64,000 bases of DNA from Takakia lepidozioides. Its lineage: Eukaryota > Streptophyta > Takakiopsida > Takakiales > Takakiaceae. Made by a program: the position numbers and the translations under genes. Location of the stretch: contig CM060731.1 of NCBI GenBank assembly GCA_030704615.1, forward strand, positions 88,082,756 to 88,146,755, given 5' to 3'. Positions within the stretch are counted from its first letter, which is position 1, and the number at the start of each line of letters is the position of its first letter. Below the pieces are notes generated by a model. It was not told where the DNA came from and made no database searches. It saw nothing but the letters and a program-made list of their open reading frames with translations. Below are positions 33,665 to 45,946 of this stretch, one piece after another.

Positions 33665-35030
33665 CAGATGGGAATGCCACCACCCTACGTTCCCCCCAAG
33701 AGACACAATAAACACCGAAACTGACGAAATTGTGCGGATACAATTTCAAAAGAGGGGGGGGGGGGGAGAGAATAAATGATAACGGCTAAGTGTCAGTGCC
33801 ACGAGGGCAGGGCAGCTGAAGCCATGAGGGTACATGGCGGGTAATGATTTACTTTACACTACCCGGCCACGAGGCAGAAAGGGCTATGTGCTCGGCACTT
33901 AGCAGCAGCACAACACAGAACACACTAACACGAGGAGCAGTAGTGGGTAGTGTAGCAGCCGTGGGCCACAAACCACGATATCACACGGCTATGGTAGCAT
34001 AGGCTTTACTAGTAGAAGGAGTAGTGAGGGGCCATGGGCCATGTACCACTAAGGCACACGACCACGAGCCACGGCCACGACCACGGGCCACTTTTTGGCA
34101 AACCTTTTAGGTTGACTGTGAACGACTCTCTCGAGCATAGTATAAAACGACTGCACGCAACTTAGGAAGGGGGAGTGTATTAGAGTGGAATCAGAGTGAT
34201 TCAATGTGTATTTATGTTATGATGTGGTGACTTTGAAATAAAGCCATGCTTTTCCCAAGTACTTATGCGTAGAGTGATTATGAGATGGAGAATGTGTATT
34301 ATGAGAGAACGTGAGATGGAGAGAATGTGCATCATCTTTGAATGGATCTTCTCTGCGATGGCATAAAGTTCTGAATGTTTAGATCGGACTTAGTCAAGCT
34401 GTAAGCAATGTCCTGCGGGCATCAGGGCCCTACTCCAATGTTAACGGTGTCTCGATAGGATTACAACATAGCTAGAAGCAGCAGAAAGGAATAGTAACCT
34501 CTAACAGTCGGAAGAGTGCATCATGGACACCGTCCTCCTAATGGCCGTGAGGCTGTTGATGGTGGTAATTCGGTGTTGTTCACACAAATTGCATTCTGCT
34601 TCCACACAAAAACACTACACAAATCATTTCTCAACCATAGCAACCATCATCAGACTAACTTGTGCTTGTAGAGAAAGTCTCCAAAGAGAAGAGAAGAGGG
34701 AAGGGGGGACTGTACCTCCAAGACTCTGCTTAACCTCACCTTGAAGCCATCACCCATAACTCCAGTTTGTAACACTCATCACTGCAGGAAGATAAAAGCA
34801 AAAGCAGAGATGGAGACTTTGTCAAAAATTGACCTATAGTGAAAAAGAGTTTGAGGGGCTCATCAGAGACCTCCGACAAAGGAGAGGAAACTGCTACAGC
34901 TGGCTCATACGAGTGTTCTACTGGCCATTAACGATTGCTCAGTAATCGTACTGCAGACATACCGTCGGACAGCCTCTGTCAAGTGTCTTTGGGAAATGGA
35001 TTATGTTGTTAGAGGTCTATTTTGTCTAAG
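33665..35030. other. unassigned non-coding stretch
   Basis: A G-run at 33,755-33,767, then CACGAG/CCACGG-rich simple sequence (33,900-34,100), then AGGAAGGGGGAGTGTATTAGAG near 34,163, of the kind seen at retroelement LTR ends. No coding domain is seen; a 73-codon ORF at 34,523 is unsupported. Confidence 0.3.
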
Positions 35031-35220
35031 TCATGAACCAGCGGTTAACACTCCCGCTACGAGCTTGTTGGGTCTTCTTCCGGCAGATCCTCCCCTCCCA
35101 ATAGGGCCCACCCCCAAAAGGGGTGCCCAATAGCCGTGAGGAAAATTGACTCTTAGTTACGCCGGTCTCGGCCGGAGTCTTCTCTCCTCCTCTCCCTCCG
35201 GCATCAAATGGAGGGTTAGA
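35031..35220. repeat. dispersed repeat, copy 1
   Basis: Its reverse complement contains GAAGACTCCGGCCG, ACCGGCGTAACTAAGAG and a GGGTGGGCCCTATT block, matched in order at 42,476-42,566. Family unknown. Confidence 0.6.
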
Positions 35221-35484
35221 TTTCTTGTCTAACAAGCCCACCACATTTTTATTTTTATTTAAAAAAAATAAAAAAAATGCTACTGCTTGTCAAGCCAAGG
35301 GAGCAGGGGGAAGGAGATGGAGGGAGAGAGCAACAGCAGCAAGAGCTGCTGGTCTCAGCACCTCCACCTTGTTTTTTCCTGGCCTCCCTCCCTCGCTCGC
35401 CTATCAGGTAAGCAACTCCTTCCCTCCCTCCTTCTCTCTGTTGTGTTTGAAGTGAGTGACGAAGCAACAAAAAGAAACAAACGG

Positions 35485-36690
35485 TGTCGCGGCCCTTTGC
35501 CTTGAGGGCAGGGGGTCAGGACACAAGAGGGGTTGCTCTTGTGGTGGGGGCAGCGGCAGCAAGTAGGAATGGGGGCTGAAGCACCCTTGAGGGCCGAAGG
35601 TGCTCAAGGGGGCGGAGGTGCTCACTACCTGTAGAGCCCCGCAAATAGGGTTGCGGTGGGGGGGCTCCACGTGGGGTGGTGGTAGCTTAGGGGGTCGTAG
35701 TGGGGGTGGCATAGGACTCACCACGGGGCTGAGGCCTTTTGGTGGGAGTCGTGGGGAGTCTTGGGGCTCACCACGGTCCATTGGGGCCATGGTGGGTGGG
35801 CCAAGACTCATCGCGACTCATCACAAGGAATCGAGGGTCTAGGTGCATAAAAGGACTTGGTTGTTGGTGAGACCCCCGTTGACACCTACATAAGTATATA
35901 TAGGGAGTAATAACCCCGAGAACGGTGCAATCCCGTTAAGTGACCAAAAGCTAGTAAGTAAGCAAGCGAGCCGGAAAGCGAGCAAAGTGTGGGGAGCTAT
36001 TACGGACTACCAACTACCAAAGGGAATTTCCACTGGGCCTGATTGTTAGAGGGTCTCGTGGGGGAGCACGGGGGATCGGTATGTCCCGGTGAGCAGCCGA
36101 AGCTCCGAGTTGGCCCGGCGGCCAGTTAGGCGCGCATCAAAGCGAGTAACTATGACTTGAAGGGGATTTTACCGAAATGAGGTGCGCGACACGTGGTATC
36201 AGAGCCTAGAGTTTAGTACGCGATCGTCCTTGAGATCGGCCTCACCATGGGATTGGGCAAGGCCAAGTATTTGCCGAATAGAAGCAACGGATGGCGAAAG
36301 CTCCAGTTTTAAAAATCCCAGAGTTCGACCGTTCGTTTGAGATGAACACACGGACGCATCGGACTTTGCAATTGGGGGTGTTCTCATGCAAGATGGGTGT
36401 CAAGTGGCTTATGAAAGTAAGAAACTGAACGAGGTGGAAATGCGGTGGCCTACGCACGAGAAGGAAATGGAGGTGGTGGTGCACTATCTTGAGCTTTGGT
36501 GCCACTATGTTGGTTCCAACCCGGTGAAGGTGTTCACCGACAATGTCGCGGTGAAGTATTTTGCCACGCAACCTAAGTTGTCCCCAAAACAAACTAGGTG
36601 ACAAGACACTTTGGCATTGTTTGACGTGGATTTCCAGTACAAGCCGGGACGGGACAACGTGGTGGCCGATGCAGTGAGTAGGAAGCACAA
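35485..36690 (+). mobile_element. internally deleted gypsy copy G2 (one LTR, RNase H remnant)
   Basis: LTR 35,485-36,191 (TGTCGC to GCGACA, 707 bp), then primer-binding site TGGTATCAGAGC at 36,194-36,205 and a gag-like ATG at 36,247 (ATGGGATTGGGCAAG). Immediately afterwards the sequence jumps to the end of RT/RNase H ([33 protein letters not shown]), ending at the DNVVADA motif near 36,685. There is no second LTR. AT-rich DNA of another character starts here. Confidence 0.85.
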
Positions 36691-39600
36691 GAGGGACACA
36701 AGAGAGACTCCTCCCTTCTAGCGCCTTAGCTTGCTTGTTTGTCAACCAAATGAAACTCCACTTGACTTTACACCACCATGGATATAACAACCACTTCTTA
36801 GCTCCTCTTAAACTACTCAATGCTCTTCAAGCTGTCGTTGTTGTCATCCTTCTATGGTGTTTCCAACCCAAGCATGTGCCGCTCTTTGGCTTCTTTTTCA
36901 CACCATGAACAACTATAGGTTGCTCTTGACACCCTAGTGTCTATCTTCTCTACACACAAGACACTCCTCTTGTGATGTAATAGTTCTTTTCCAAGCTCTC
37001 AAACCCTTAGTGCACATACAAGCACTCTCATTGCAAAAACATGCAAGTTTTGTGATACAAGAGCTCCATCCTTGAGCTCTCCACCTCTTAATAAAAGCAA
37101 AGCAATGTTCTTCAAACCCTAATATCAATGTTCTCCACACCACAAGGATTTCCCTTTGCAATACCTACAACACCTTGCAACACAAGAGCTATTTTTCCAA
37201 ACTCTCTTCTCAGGCTTTCAAGCTCTTCAACACAAGTGCACAACTAATCCTTACACTCTGCACTCACAAGCACAAGGAGATCTTCTTGTAGTGATAATAG
37301 ATGATAAATGAGAGAAGTGGAAGACAATGAAAACACTCCGAGCATGAAGGCAATCACACTAAGAGCAAACCCTAGTCCTTCCAAGTGAACATCCACTCTA
37401 TCACAGAAAGTAAGTCAAGCCAAGGGCACCTTTGCTAAATGAATCCACCCTACAAAGCCCTCACCACACTCCCTCTCAATACCTAGAGCTATGGAGGCTC
37501 ACAAGAAGATGAGCCTCCTCAACCCTCACAAGGAGAAAACCTATCCCCATGTCCCAAGTGAGGCTTGACACCTCACTTGGCATATGAGACCAAATGAAGT
37601 TCCAACACACAAACTACAAATACAAATATCCAAAATGTCATAATTAACTATAAGTAGGTAATTTTAGTTAACCATGACTAAAACCGTGACACACTTAAAT
37701 ACTAAACTTGTCAATATTGACACTTTGACTTGAATTATAATATCAAACATGTTGCAAATACAATTATATCTCAAGTGTATCATGGACCCCCATTGACAAT
37801 TAAATTGACTACAACTAATATGTCATCAAATTTGTATAATGATAATTTCTTAAAAATCTCGCTACAATTTTTTTGAAGCCCTTCGACTTTGTTTCTAAGT
37901 TAAATGATCAAATGTAATTAAGTATAATTATTGTTTCAATAGAATTTATTTATTAATTCAATATAGTCCAATTTTGTCGCCAAAAGTCCAAATTTGTGTT
38001 TAGTGGTCATTTTAATACCCATATGATGGTGGGACATCCTTGAACCCATTACTACCTACACGATATTGCCTCATGGAGACTTTTGCTTTTAATTAGAATA
38101 TATCTTTCTACTGGACGATGGATAACAAATTACAAACCGTATTCTAAGCACTTATTTTTATTTGATCCTGTTGTGTCGTGCCCAAATAACACAATATCTA
38201 ACCCAAGATAAAACCTTCCCTTGGATGTACAATATGTGTGAACATAAGGATGAAAGAAAAATGGATGGAACTTAATTAGGTGACATACACTTGTACATAA
38301 TTCTATGAGTTTTTTTTAATTATGGATGGAAGTGGACGAGTCGCTATTTCACAAGGGAGTTCCGCCCTCTTAAGAATAAAATGGGAGGAGAAATTATGTC
38401 ATTTGTTTTTTTTTTTAAATTCTAAGTTTAACCCTTAACTTCCTACATGGTTCATTTATTGACACCTAAAATCTACTACCCATGCCCAGTAAAATGAGAC
38501 TAACTACCTATCAAAAATCATCCAGAAAAATGAACCTTACACGTAGGTGCGCACCTGGCACCTGTATTCACTCACCAAAAATGAACTTGTTTCACCGTGA
38601 AACGTGGGAGTTTAGAGAGGATGAATTTTTTGTTTCTGTTTTTGAAACCATTATTTTTTAACCTTGACCAACTAATTTGAGAGGTTTTTAGATTTTTGTG
38701 GAGTGTTTAATCCTCACATTCCTAATCTGTGGTAGGAATGACATGAGGGGCAAATGTCAGGTTTATCATGGGGTGCTTTGTATGTGTTTCTGGGGGGCTT
38801 CAAACTACCTTCATTCAAAGATTTAGAATTTGGGATTTGGCCTCCACAAGATGCTATGAAATATTGCTCAAATTCCAAATCCCTTTGGTGAGGGAGTGAC
38901 TCTTTTCACACCTACACCCTGGTCCAAATTATGCCCACATCCAATGGTAGAAATTGTAAAACTTGACCCCCGGCTGGCCTGAAGTTCTGTCCAATCAGAG
39001 ATGGCCACGTAGCAGTCAACTGTGCGTGGCCCCCCTCCATGCAAGAGCACATCTGACCCTGCGGTTTTTGGAAATTTCTGGACGTGGCAGAATTTCTCCA
39101 AATGGCATGCTGCCAATTGGAGACGACCAGCCATGTCGTCAGATCATTTATTGCTGAAGAAACAACCTAAAATATGAAGATCTGCAAAAGTTACGTTAAT
39201 ATATCATGTTCTATGAAACCTGAAACGGGTTCCATAGGAAGTTAAGGGTTAAGATGGATTTGGATAATAAGTTGTAAAATTGATCAACCAGCTATTGGGA
39301 TTTTTAGGTCAGATGCACACATAAAGATGAATGGAATGATGTATCAAACAATTTTTTCATACTTCATTTATTTTGTGATTGTGGGCTTCAAAAGTGGAGT
39401 CACATACATTGCCATATGTATGATATATCTATGATTACCACATGCTTCAGATGAATTGCAATTATCCTATTCCCAAGAGTCAAATATGGATACCAAAGGC
39501 CAAACAACCTGCTCTCCTGGTCATTTTGGGAAGTTGGAAGACGGTTATATGTAGAGGAGTTGGCGACCCTCACTTTCTCTCCTTTATTATTTTCTCATTG

Positions 39601-40600
39601 CTTTATCTTATTTTCATATATTGATACATGGGCTACCCAACACTAGGAGATGTGGTAGTAGGACTAGTTTGTCGCCATCATGATGAATCTTTGGTTGGTA
39701 GATTGGAAAAATACAAAAACTCATATTTAGTCATGTGGTTATAGTTATAGATACAAACGATCCACTATAAGTTATACCAATCATTTTTTTAATCGACTGA
39801 TATTTGCTATTTTAATCATGTATTGTTATTTCACAATGAAACAATGGTAGAAAAATTTGCTGATTGAGTACTAAGTACATTAAAAAAAAATCTATGAAGG
39901 GTACTCTTAGACTTTTGTAATGGTGCAAACCACAAAATGTTATTGCAAAATCTAAACTGCACTTGTATAGTTTTGAAGCCTTGGAACCACCCACATGTAC
40001 GTCAACATGAAGATGCAACAATGCAACTCACCTACATCAAAAAGCATACCAAATGATAGGTTCCTATTAAGTTTTGTGAGAGCAAAAGATTGGGGAAGTG
40101 AATGGTGATAGGACTTTACACTGTTGCAGCAACACGTGGATAAAGGACGTTAGAGTGGATTGATTCGTACTGTTGACAAGGTATTTCTTTCAATAACATG
40201 TATATAAGTCTACAAGAACTACTGCACCATACTTAGAATGTCGGATAACTTAATGGTGAAGGATTTATACTCTTTTAAATTCTCGTTTAGACATCCATGC
40301 TTTATATCTATTTGGTGTAATCTGATCTGATTCTATGTGGTTTTCAAAGCAGTGTCATGTAGCTTCACAACAACCATGGTTATACATTATGGATTAAAAT
40401 TCCAATATAAATTTGCATAATTTTATGTGGTACTGGAAGCACTCCATATGTTATCAACACACAAATAGACCTAGTTGATCATATATTGATTAAACCACGT
40501 TTATTTGTCTCAATTTTATTAATGGAATATATCATATATTTATTAAAGGACTTACAATTATCCTCATATATAGCTGCAATGAATCACTTAGCAATCTCTT
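36691..40600. other. AT-rich intergenic region upstream of the LBD gene
   Basis: No gene is supported. 36,720-37,600 is rich in CTCTT/CACAAG words (CTCTTGTGATGTAATAG, CTTGTAGTGATAATAGATG) reminiscent of a plant LTR, but no terminal repeats or primer site were found. 37,600-40,600 is low-complexity AT-rich DNA; short ORFs such as 38,868-39,134 show no domain. Confidence 0.4.
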
Positions 40601-40634
40601 GTCCAGGTAGATGCATCCATACCGTCGCCTACGC

Positions 40635-41138
40635 ATGGCGATGGTGTCGGCGCCCGGTACCTCTGCTTGTGCTGCATGCCGAGTGTTACGTCGCAAGTGC
40701 ACCGCCCAATGTCTGTTTGCTCCGTATTTCCCACCAGACCAGCCCCAAAAGTTTGCTCATGTGCACAAGGTGTTCGGTGTGGCCAACGTCACAAAGATGC
40801 TCCATGAGTTGCCCCCCCCTCACCGCGAAGACTGTGTAAATTCGCTAGCTTATGAGGCTGATGCACGTGTACAAGACCCTGTCTATGGTTGTGTGGGCGC
40901 AATTTCTGTTCTACAGCAACAAGTTGCGCACCTACAGGCCCAGTTAGCATTGGCAACATCAGAAATAGCACGACTACGTGAGACATTTGCCATCGCCGCC
41001 GCCGCTTCCACATCAACTAGTAACGGTACTTCTGGAGCCATATTCATGGCTGCTTTACAACCCTGCTCCCCCTCTCAAGCCGACACTCCAGATCTTCGGA
41101 CTCCCCAACTTGCCTCTGCAACATTAAGGCCAGCTTAA
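40635..41138 (+). CDS. LOB-domain (LBD) transcription factor, class I
   Basis: A plant-type DNA-binding regulator of organ boundaries and lateral development. The start ATG at 40,635 (or 40,641) gives about 167 residues. The C block is CAACRVLRRKCTAQC, with the exact C-x2-C-x6-C-x3-C spacing. The GAS block follows (FAPYFPPDQPQKF to DPVYGCVG), then a leucine-zipper-like ISVLQQQVAHLQAQL, the mark of class I. A short Ala/Ser-rich tail ends at TAA 41,136-41,138. The frame is unbroken and lies in a single exon; TCTTGTCCAG just upstream could be a splice acceptor for a 5' leader intron. It is the only gene here that looks like an intact host gene, and it lies in the AT-rich island away from the methyltransferase copies. 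Target genes cannot be told. Confidence 0.93.
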   Translation: MAMVSAPGTSACAACRVLRRKCTAQCLFAPYFPPDQPQKFAHVHKVFGVANVTKMLHELPPPHREDCVNSLAYEADARVQDPVYGCVGAISVLQQQVAHLQAQLALATSEIARLRETFAIAAAASTSTSNGTSGAIFMAALQPCSPSQADTPDLRTPQLASATLRPA

Positions 41139-41303
41139 GTAAGACCTTTTTTTTTATATACTCCTCAATCAAATCCATTCTTCTCTCTTTTCTTTTTAAG
41201 CTTACTATATATGAGCACAACAAAGAATTTTGATTGCTACGCCTTGATATATGGGCTGATATTGAGCGTTAGGATATGAGACCTTAGGGCAATAGGTACA
41301 ATC

Positions 41304-41810
41304 CAGTGTTGTACTGGTGTCAGTTTTAGGACATACCAGACTGGTCCTGGTACCAGACGTATCGCAAAATTTTCATACCAGTCTGGTCTATATAATAATA
41401 GATGTATCTTTTTCCAGATACTGGTATGAGTATGAGTATCCTGACCACAATACCAGCTGGTATGAGATATCAATTCTGGTATCATTCCAAAGCCATCATT
41501 GAATAACAAGTTCATCAAATAGCAAGTATCAAGTGAAAACAAATAGAATACAATAAGGAAATAAATATACATAAGTACAAATATGTAGGCATATGTACAC
41601 ATAAATTAGTATAGTATACATACCAGACTAAATGAGGAAGACGCTGGGGGAGTACTGGTATTGTGGCTGGTATGAAAAAATTGAAACCAACCTAGTCCTG
41701 GTATATGATCAAGTATTCTCCCAAATTATCCCAGACTGGTATGGTATCTAATACCAGTGCATATACCTGTGCACATACCAGGCAATACCCTATATACCGG
41801 TACAACACTG
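41304..41810. mobile_element. hAT-type MITE, 507 bp, with 8-bp target duplication
   Basis: Ends are inverted repeats beginning CAGTGTTGTACTGG (left) and, reversed, CAGTGTTGTACCGG (right). The direct repeat GTACAATC lies on both sides, at 41,296-41,303 and 41,811-41,818, a perfect 8-bp duplication typical of hAT elements. The interior has many ATACCAG/CTGGTAT words in both orientations and no coding sequence. It lies 166 bp past the LBD stop codon. Confidence 0.9.
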
Positions 41811-41818
41811 GTACAATC

Positions 41819-42475
41819 AAGGCCGTAATATATGGTTTGCAAATTGGACAAACATGAAGATTTATATAGTCCAATGATCAAATCTAAGATGCTAATTGTA
41901 CGGTTGAGTCTAAATCATCAACTTTCTACAAATATTGAGAGCTATTACTTCATATTTCCGTGTAACGAGATTTGATTTGATTTAATAATGACATTTCGAT
42001 GAGAGCCATATATTCTTTGAACTATATTCTTTCAACTATCATTGTCACTTGGGAGGATAAATTCAAGAGAATAAAACCTACAATGTAAGTAAAGTTGCAA
42101 TAGGTGAAAACTATCTTTTATATATTCCTTAATAATATCCTTCATCCATCTAATCAGGCTCGACACTAGGAAAATAGATGGTGGCGGAGGAGCTAAAAAA
42201 AACTGCCAAGTCCCAACCCTCTACTAATGCACCCAGTCCTTCTAGCAACTTTCTCGGTTCTTTTAATTTTTTGCACTTTGCGTCACTCTAGTGGTTTGAG
42301 GCTCAAATCCCGCTACCAGGCTTGTCATGTATGTTAACTTGCTCATTTATTTTTGAACATGTTGAAGGGATAAGATGCGGTCTCTTAATCTTTTGTGTTT
42401 TGACATCTGTATGTTGTACACACAATTGTTTTGGTTGATCTCAAATGGAGAGCGCACTTGCCTTTTAAAAATTAG
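41819..42475. other. AT-rich intergenic sequence
   Basis: Nothing recognised; no ORF over 60 codons with a domain. Confidence 0.4.
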
Positions 42476-42566
42476 AAGAGAGAGAGAAGACTCCGGCCGC
42501 AACCGGCGTAACTAAGAGCCACTTCACCTTGCGGCTACTGCCCCCTTTCCGGGTTGGGCCCTATTT
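42476..42566. repeat. dispersed repeat, copy 2 (inverted relative to 35.1 kb)
   Basis: GAAGACTCCGGCCGCAACCG then GCGTAACTAAGAGCC and CTACTGCCCCCTTTCCGG align with the reverse complement of 35,100-35,195. Short indels separate them. Confidence 0.6.
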
Positions 42567-42862
42567 AAAAATTACGCCATTTAAGAATGTGTGAACAAGG
42601 GCCGAGTTTGAACACCACGGAAGGGCTGAGTCAGCTGCCCTTCACCACAATGGGTTTATTTTATTTTATTTTTGAAAATAGCACGAGTGGCTACTGAGTT
42701 TTGCAAGAAATAGCCATATATTCTGTTCATCCATTGAAATTTGGATAGAATCATCCTCATCTATACTTTCATCCATTGATATCATCCATATTTGGCAAAT
42801 TCATCCATAATTTATTTTTAATTTGGAGAAGTTTACTAAAAAATGAATTCGACCTCGTTGCG

Positions 42863-44690
42863 CGTGCCAAATTTGGGAGCGATCAAAATTCATTTGGACC
42901 CAAAACCACAGTTTCTTCCCTGTTTTGCACTCCAAACTTGATTTGTGTTCTACTTCATGCACTCTTCATAGAGAGTTCTGCAATAGTGAGCGAAAGAGAA
43001 CACTTTTTTTTGGGGGCATTTTTGATTGGTCCAAATTTTGGCGGGGGAGTAGCCGTGGGATGCTGGAAGCCGCAGAACAAAATTGAGCCAAAAACAAAAT
43101 CGATACGTGCCAAAAACCCCCACTGAAAGGCAGTGCAAACCTATTTATTGGCTTAAATAATTTTCAATTCGATTAAAAATTGTGGAATGGCTTGAGGGGG
43201 AGCACGTCGATGGGGAGGCAAATGATTTATTCGTCTGTTGTGTCTCCGCACATGTGTCGCACACATGTTCAAGCACATGCGGGCAAAAGAGGGGCTTCAA
43301 CCACATCCGTCCTAGCCGTGCACGCATTGCAGGATTTCTTTTTCGCATTGAACAAAAACCAGATGACAAATGAACGCCTCATTGGACAATTGAACGATTT
43401 TTGATTGATCTCGTATTACATTGGAACGTATCAGATGGTACATTGAAACACACTGGCCAAGTTTCAAAGCGAACGAAAATCATTTGGATGGGCAACCATC
43501 CGTTGGCCCATTCAACGAATTTCGATTGATCTCATATTACTCTGGGCCTCTTACATGGCACATTGAACATAGTGGCCAAGTCTCAAAGCGAACCAAAATC
43601 ATTTCGATGGCCAACCATCCGTTGAGCCATCGAATGAATTTCGATTGATCTCATATTAGTCCGGGACCTGTGAGAAGGTGTCTCCAACGTGTTGGCAAAG
43701 TTTGGAAGCTAACAAAAATGATTTGGATGGGCAACCATCCGTTCACCCGTTGAATGTATTCTATTAGAGCTGCTATTGCTTTGGGACCTGTTGGACTGTG
43801 TTTCGCGTGCTCACGATTTGTTTTTCATTCCGTTTTTAAATGGGGCGTGTAATGTAGCCATATGCAACGTGCGTGCCAAATTTGGGAGCGATCTAAATTC
43901 ATTTGGACCCAAAACCACAGTTTCTTCCCTGTTTTGCACTCCAAACTTGATTTGTGTTTTACTTCATGCTTTCTTCACAGAGAGTTCTGCAATAATGAGC
44001 GAAAAAAAAAACACTTTTTTGGGGGGCATTTTTTATTGGTCCAAATTTTGGAGGGGAAGTAGCCGTGGGATGCTGGAAGCCGCAAAACAAAATTGAGCCA
44101 AAAACAAAATCGATACGTGCCAAAAACCCCCACTGAAAAGCAGTGCAAACCTATTTATTGGCTTAAAATAATTTTCAATTCGATTAAATTGTGGAATGGC
44201 TCGAGGGGGGAGCACGTCGATGGGGAGGCAAATGATTTATTCGTCTGTTGTGTCTCCGCACATGTGTCGCACACATGTTCAAGCACATGCGGGCAAAAGA
44301 GGGGCTTCAACCACATCCGTTCAATGGGTGCAATAGCCGTGCACGCATTGCAAGATTTTTTTTTCGCATTGAACAAAAACCAGATGACAAGTGAACGCCT
44401 CATTGGACAATCGAACGATTTTCGATTGATCCCGTATTACACTGGGACATATCTGATGGTACATTGAAACACACTGGCCAAGTTTCAAAGCGAACGAAAA
44501 TCATTTGGATGGGCAACCATCCGTTGGCCCATTCAACGAGTTTCGATTGATCTCATATTACTTTGGGGCCTCTTACATGGCACATTGAACATAGTGGCCA
44601 AGTCTCAAAGCGAACCAAAATCATTTCGATTGATCTGATATTAGTCCGGGACCTGATACATGGTATGTTGAACATAGTGGCAAAGATTGA
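42863..44690. repeat. direct duplication of about 1.01 kb with inner 120-bp repeats
   Basis: CGTGCCAAATTTGGGAGCGA starts at 42,863 and again at 43,872, an offset of 1,009 bp, and the following sequence matches closely through CACATGTGTCGCACACATGT and TTGGATGGGCAACCATCCGT. Within each copy the last part is itself repeated every 118-123 bp (GGCAACCATCCGT-like words near 43,489, 43,607, 43,730). The second copy lacks about 40 bp at its end. No gene is recognised. Confidence 0.85.
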
Positions 44691-44797
44691 AAGCAAACGA
44701 AAATCATTGGGATGGGCAACCATTCAATCACCCATTGAATGAATGGGGTTTCGTCTTCAATTATACTGGGACATGTTATATGATATGCCCTTTGAAG

Positions 44798-45097
44798 CTC
44801 TTTTTGTAGTGTCTCCTGCCTCATAATGCGGTGCTTCTCCATGTCCACTTTATCCAATATGTTAATATTCTCCACCTGGAACAGATCCATATATGTGTGC
44901 ATAAATCCTTAAAAAAACAAATGACCATCTCAATTTTTATAAGCCTCATCCCCAGCTTCCAGTTTTGATGGTCATTTGTTTTTTTAAGTTATATACGCAT
45001 GTGTGGATATGTTCCAGATGGAAGATATTAGCATTGGAAAAATAAGAGTTGGAGAAGCACCTCATTACGAAGCAAGAGACATTACAGAAGACCTCAA
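44798..45097. repeat. hairpin 1: inverted duplication, arms about 130 bp
   Basis: The left arm (44,798-44,931) in reverse reads GATCTGTTCCAGGTGGAGAA and GGAGAAGCACCGCATTATGA; the right arm (44,967-45,097) reads GATATGTTCCAGATGGAAGA and GGAGAAGCACCTCATTACGA. The inner ends AACAAATGACCATC and GATGGTCATTTGTT are exact. The left arm keeps a minus-strand frame with VENINILDKVDMEKHRIM. Confidence 0.8.
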
Positions 45098-45233
45098 CAT
45101 GTTGAACATCTGGATGAAGAATCTTGCCCATCGTCGCTTCAAAGTTCTAGCGCTTATGAAATGATCACATGTTTGTTGGTGGAAGCAGATCTCGTAGGCC
45201 ACATTGATCTCATACCCATCGAAGACTCCCGTA

Positions 45234-45323
45234 GGCCACATGGAACGGTTCATGTGATACATTTTCACAAATGCGATGTGATACATTTGTGAAATGGTAT
45301 CACATCAACCGTTTAATGTGGCC
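45234..45323. repeat. hairpin 2: 40-bp arms, 10-nt loop
   Basis: GGCCACATGGAACGGTTCAT at 45,234 pairs with the reverse of 45,284-45,323, with few mismatches. Read on either strand the arm resembles a KWYHINRLMWP coding fragment, also present in the RING gene at about 12.15 kb. Confidence 0.8.
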
Positions 45324-45389
45324 AATGCACGTCTTCCACACCATGGCGGAAATGTTTGTCACTTGAAAGCACAAACACAAATAATCCGT

Positions 45390-45784
45390 GCAAACAATCT
45401 CAAGAATCATATGTACTGCAAGGTGTTTCATACTGCCGATGTTCATGTAGCAGAATTATTTAGGAATCATTTTGCTACTCCCATGCCAGCAACATCAGGT
45501 CCACTGCGACCGCCATATTCCGAATTCCGTATCAGCCACCACGGACATGAAACCAGGAATTTCGCACAAAATTTCCAATTCATTCAATTCATGGTGGGTC
45601 ATGGCTGCAGCCTGCAAGCTGGCCGGGGTGGCTGATACGTCCGTTTGAACATGACAGTCTCAGAGGATGTTGGCATGGGAATAACAAAAAGAGTACTACA
45701 GAATTTAGCTAGAGGAACAACAATAGCATGAGACACCTTACCGTAAATATGATTGTTGACATTGGTTGTGACAGCTCCAATCAA
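45390..45784. repeat. diverged inverted copies of a coding-like fragment
   Basis: Plus strand 45,395-45,500 reads NHMYCKVFHTADVHVAELF and ATPMPATS; minus strand 45,784-45,655 reads NHIYGKVSHAIVVPLAKF and VIPMPTSS. The protein-level match suggests an older inverted duplication of one gene piece. The gene is unknown. Confidence 0.5.
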
Positions 45785-45946
45785 TAGAGAACTCGCACCA
45801 TCAGTTGTGCTCCAACAGCAGTACCGGTTCCCCGAGTAAATAAAATTCCGTTCTAAATAATAAATTGCATACGCTCGAACCTCACAAATATCATTTCAAC
45901 ACAACCAGCCGTGTATTGTGGCACTGTTTGTAACTGCGAATGTTCA

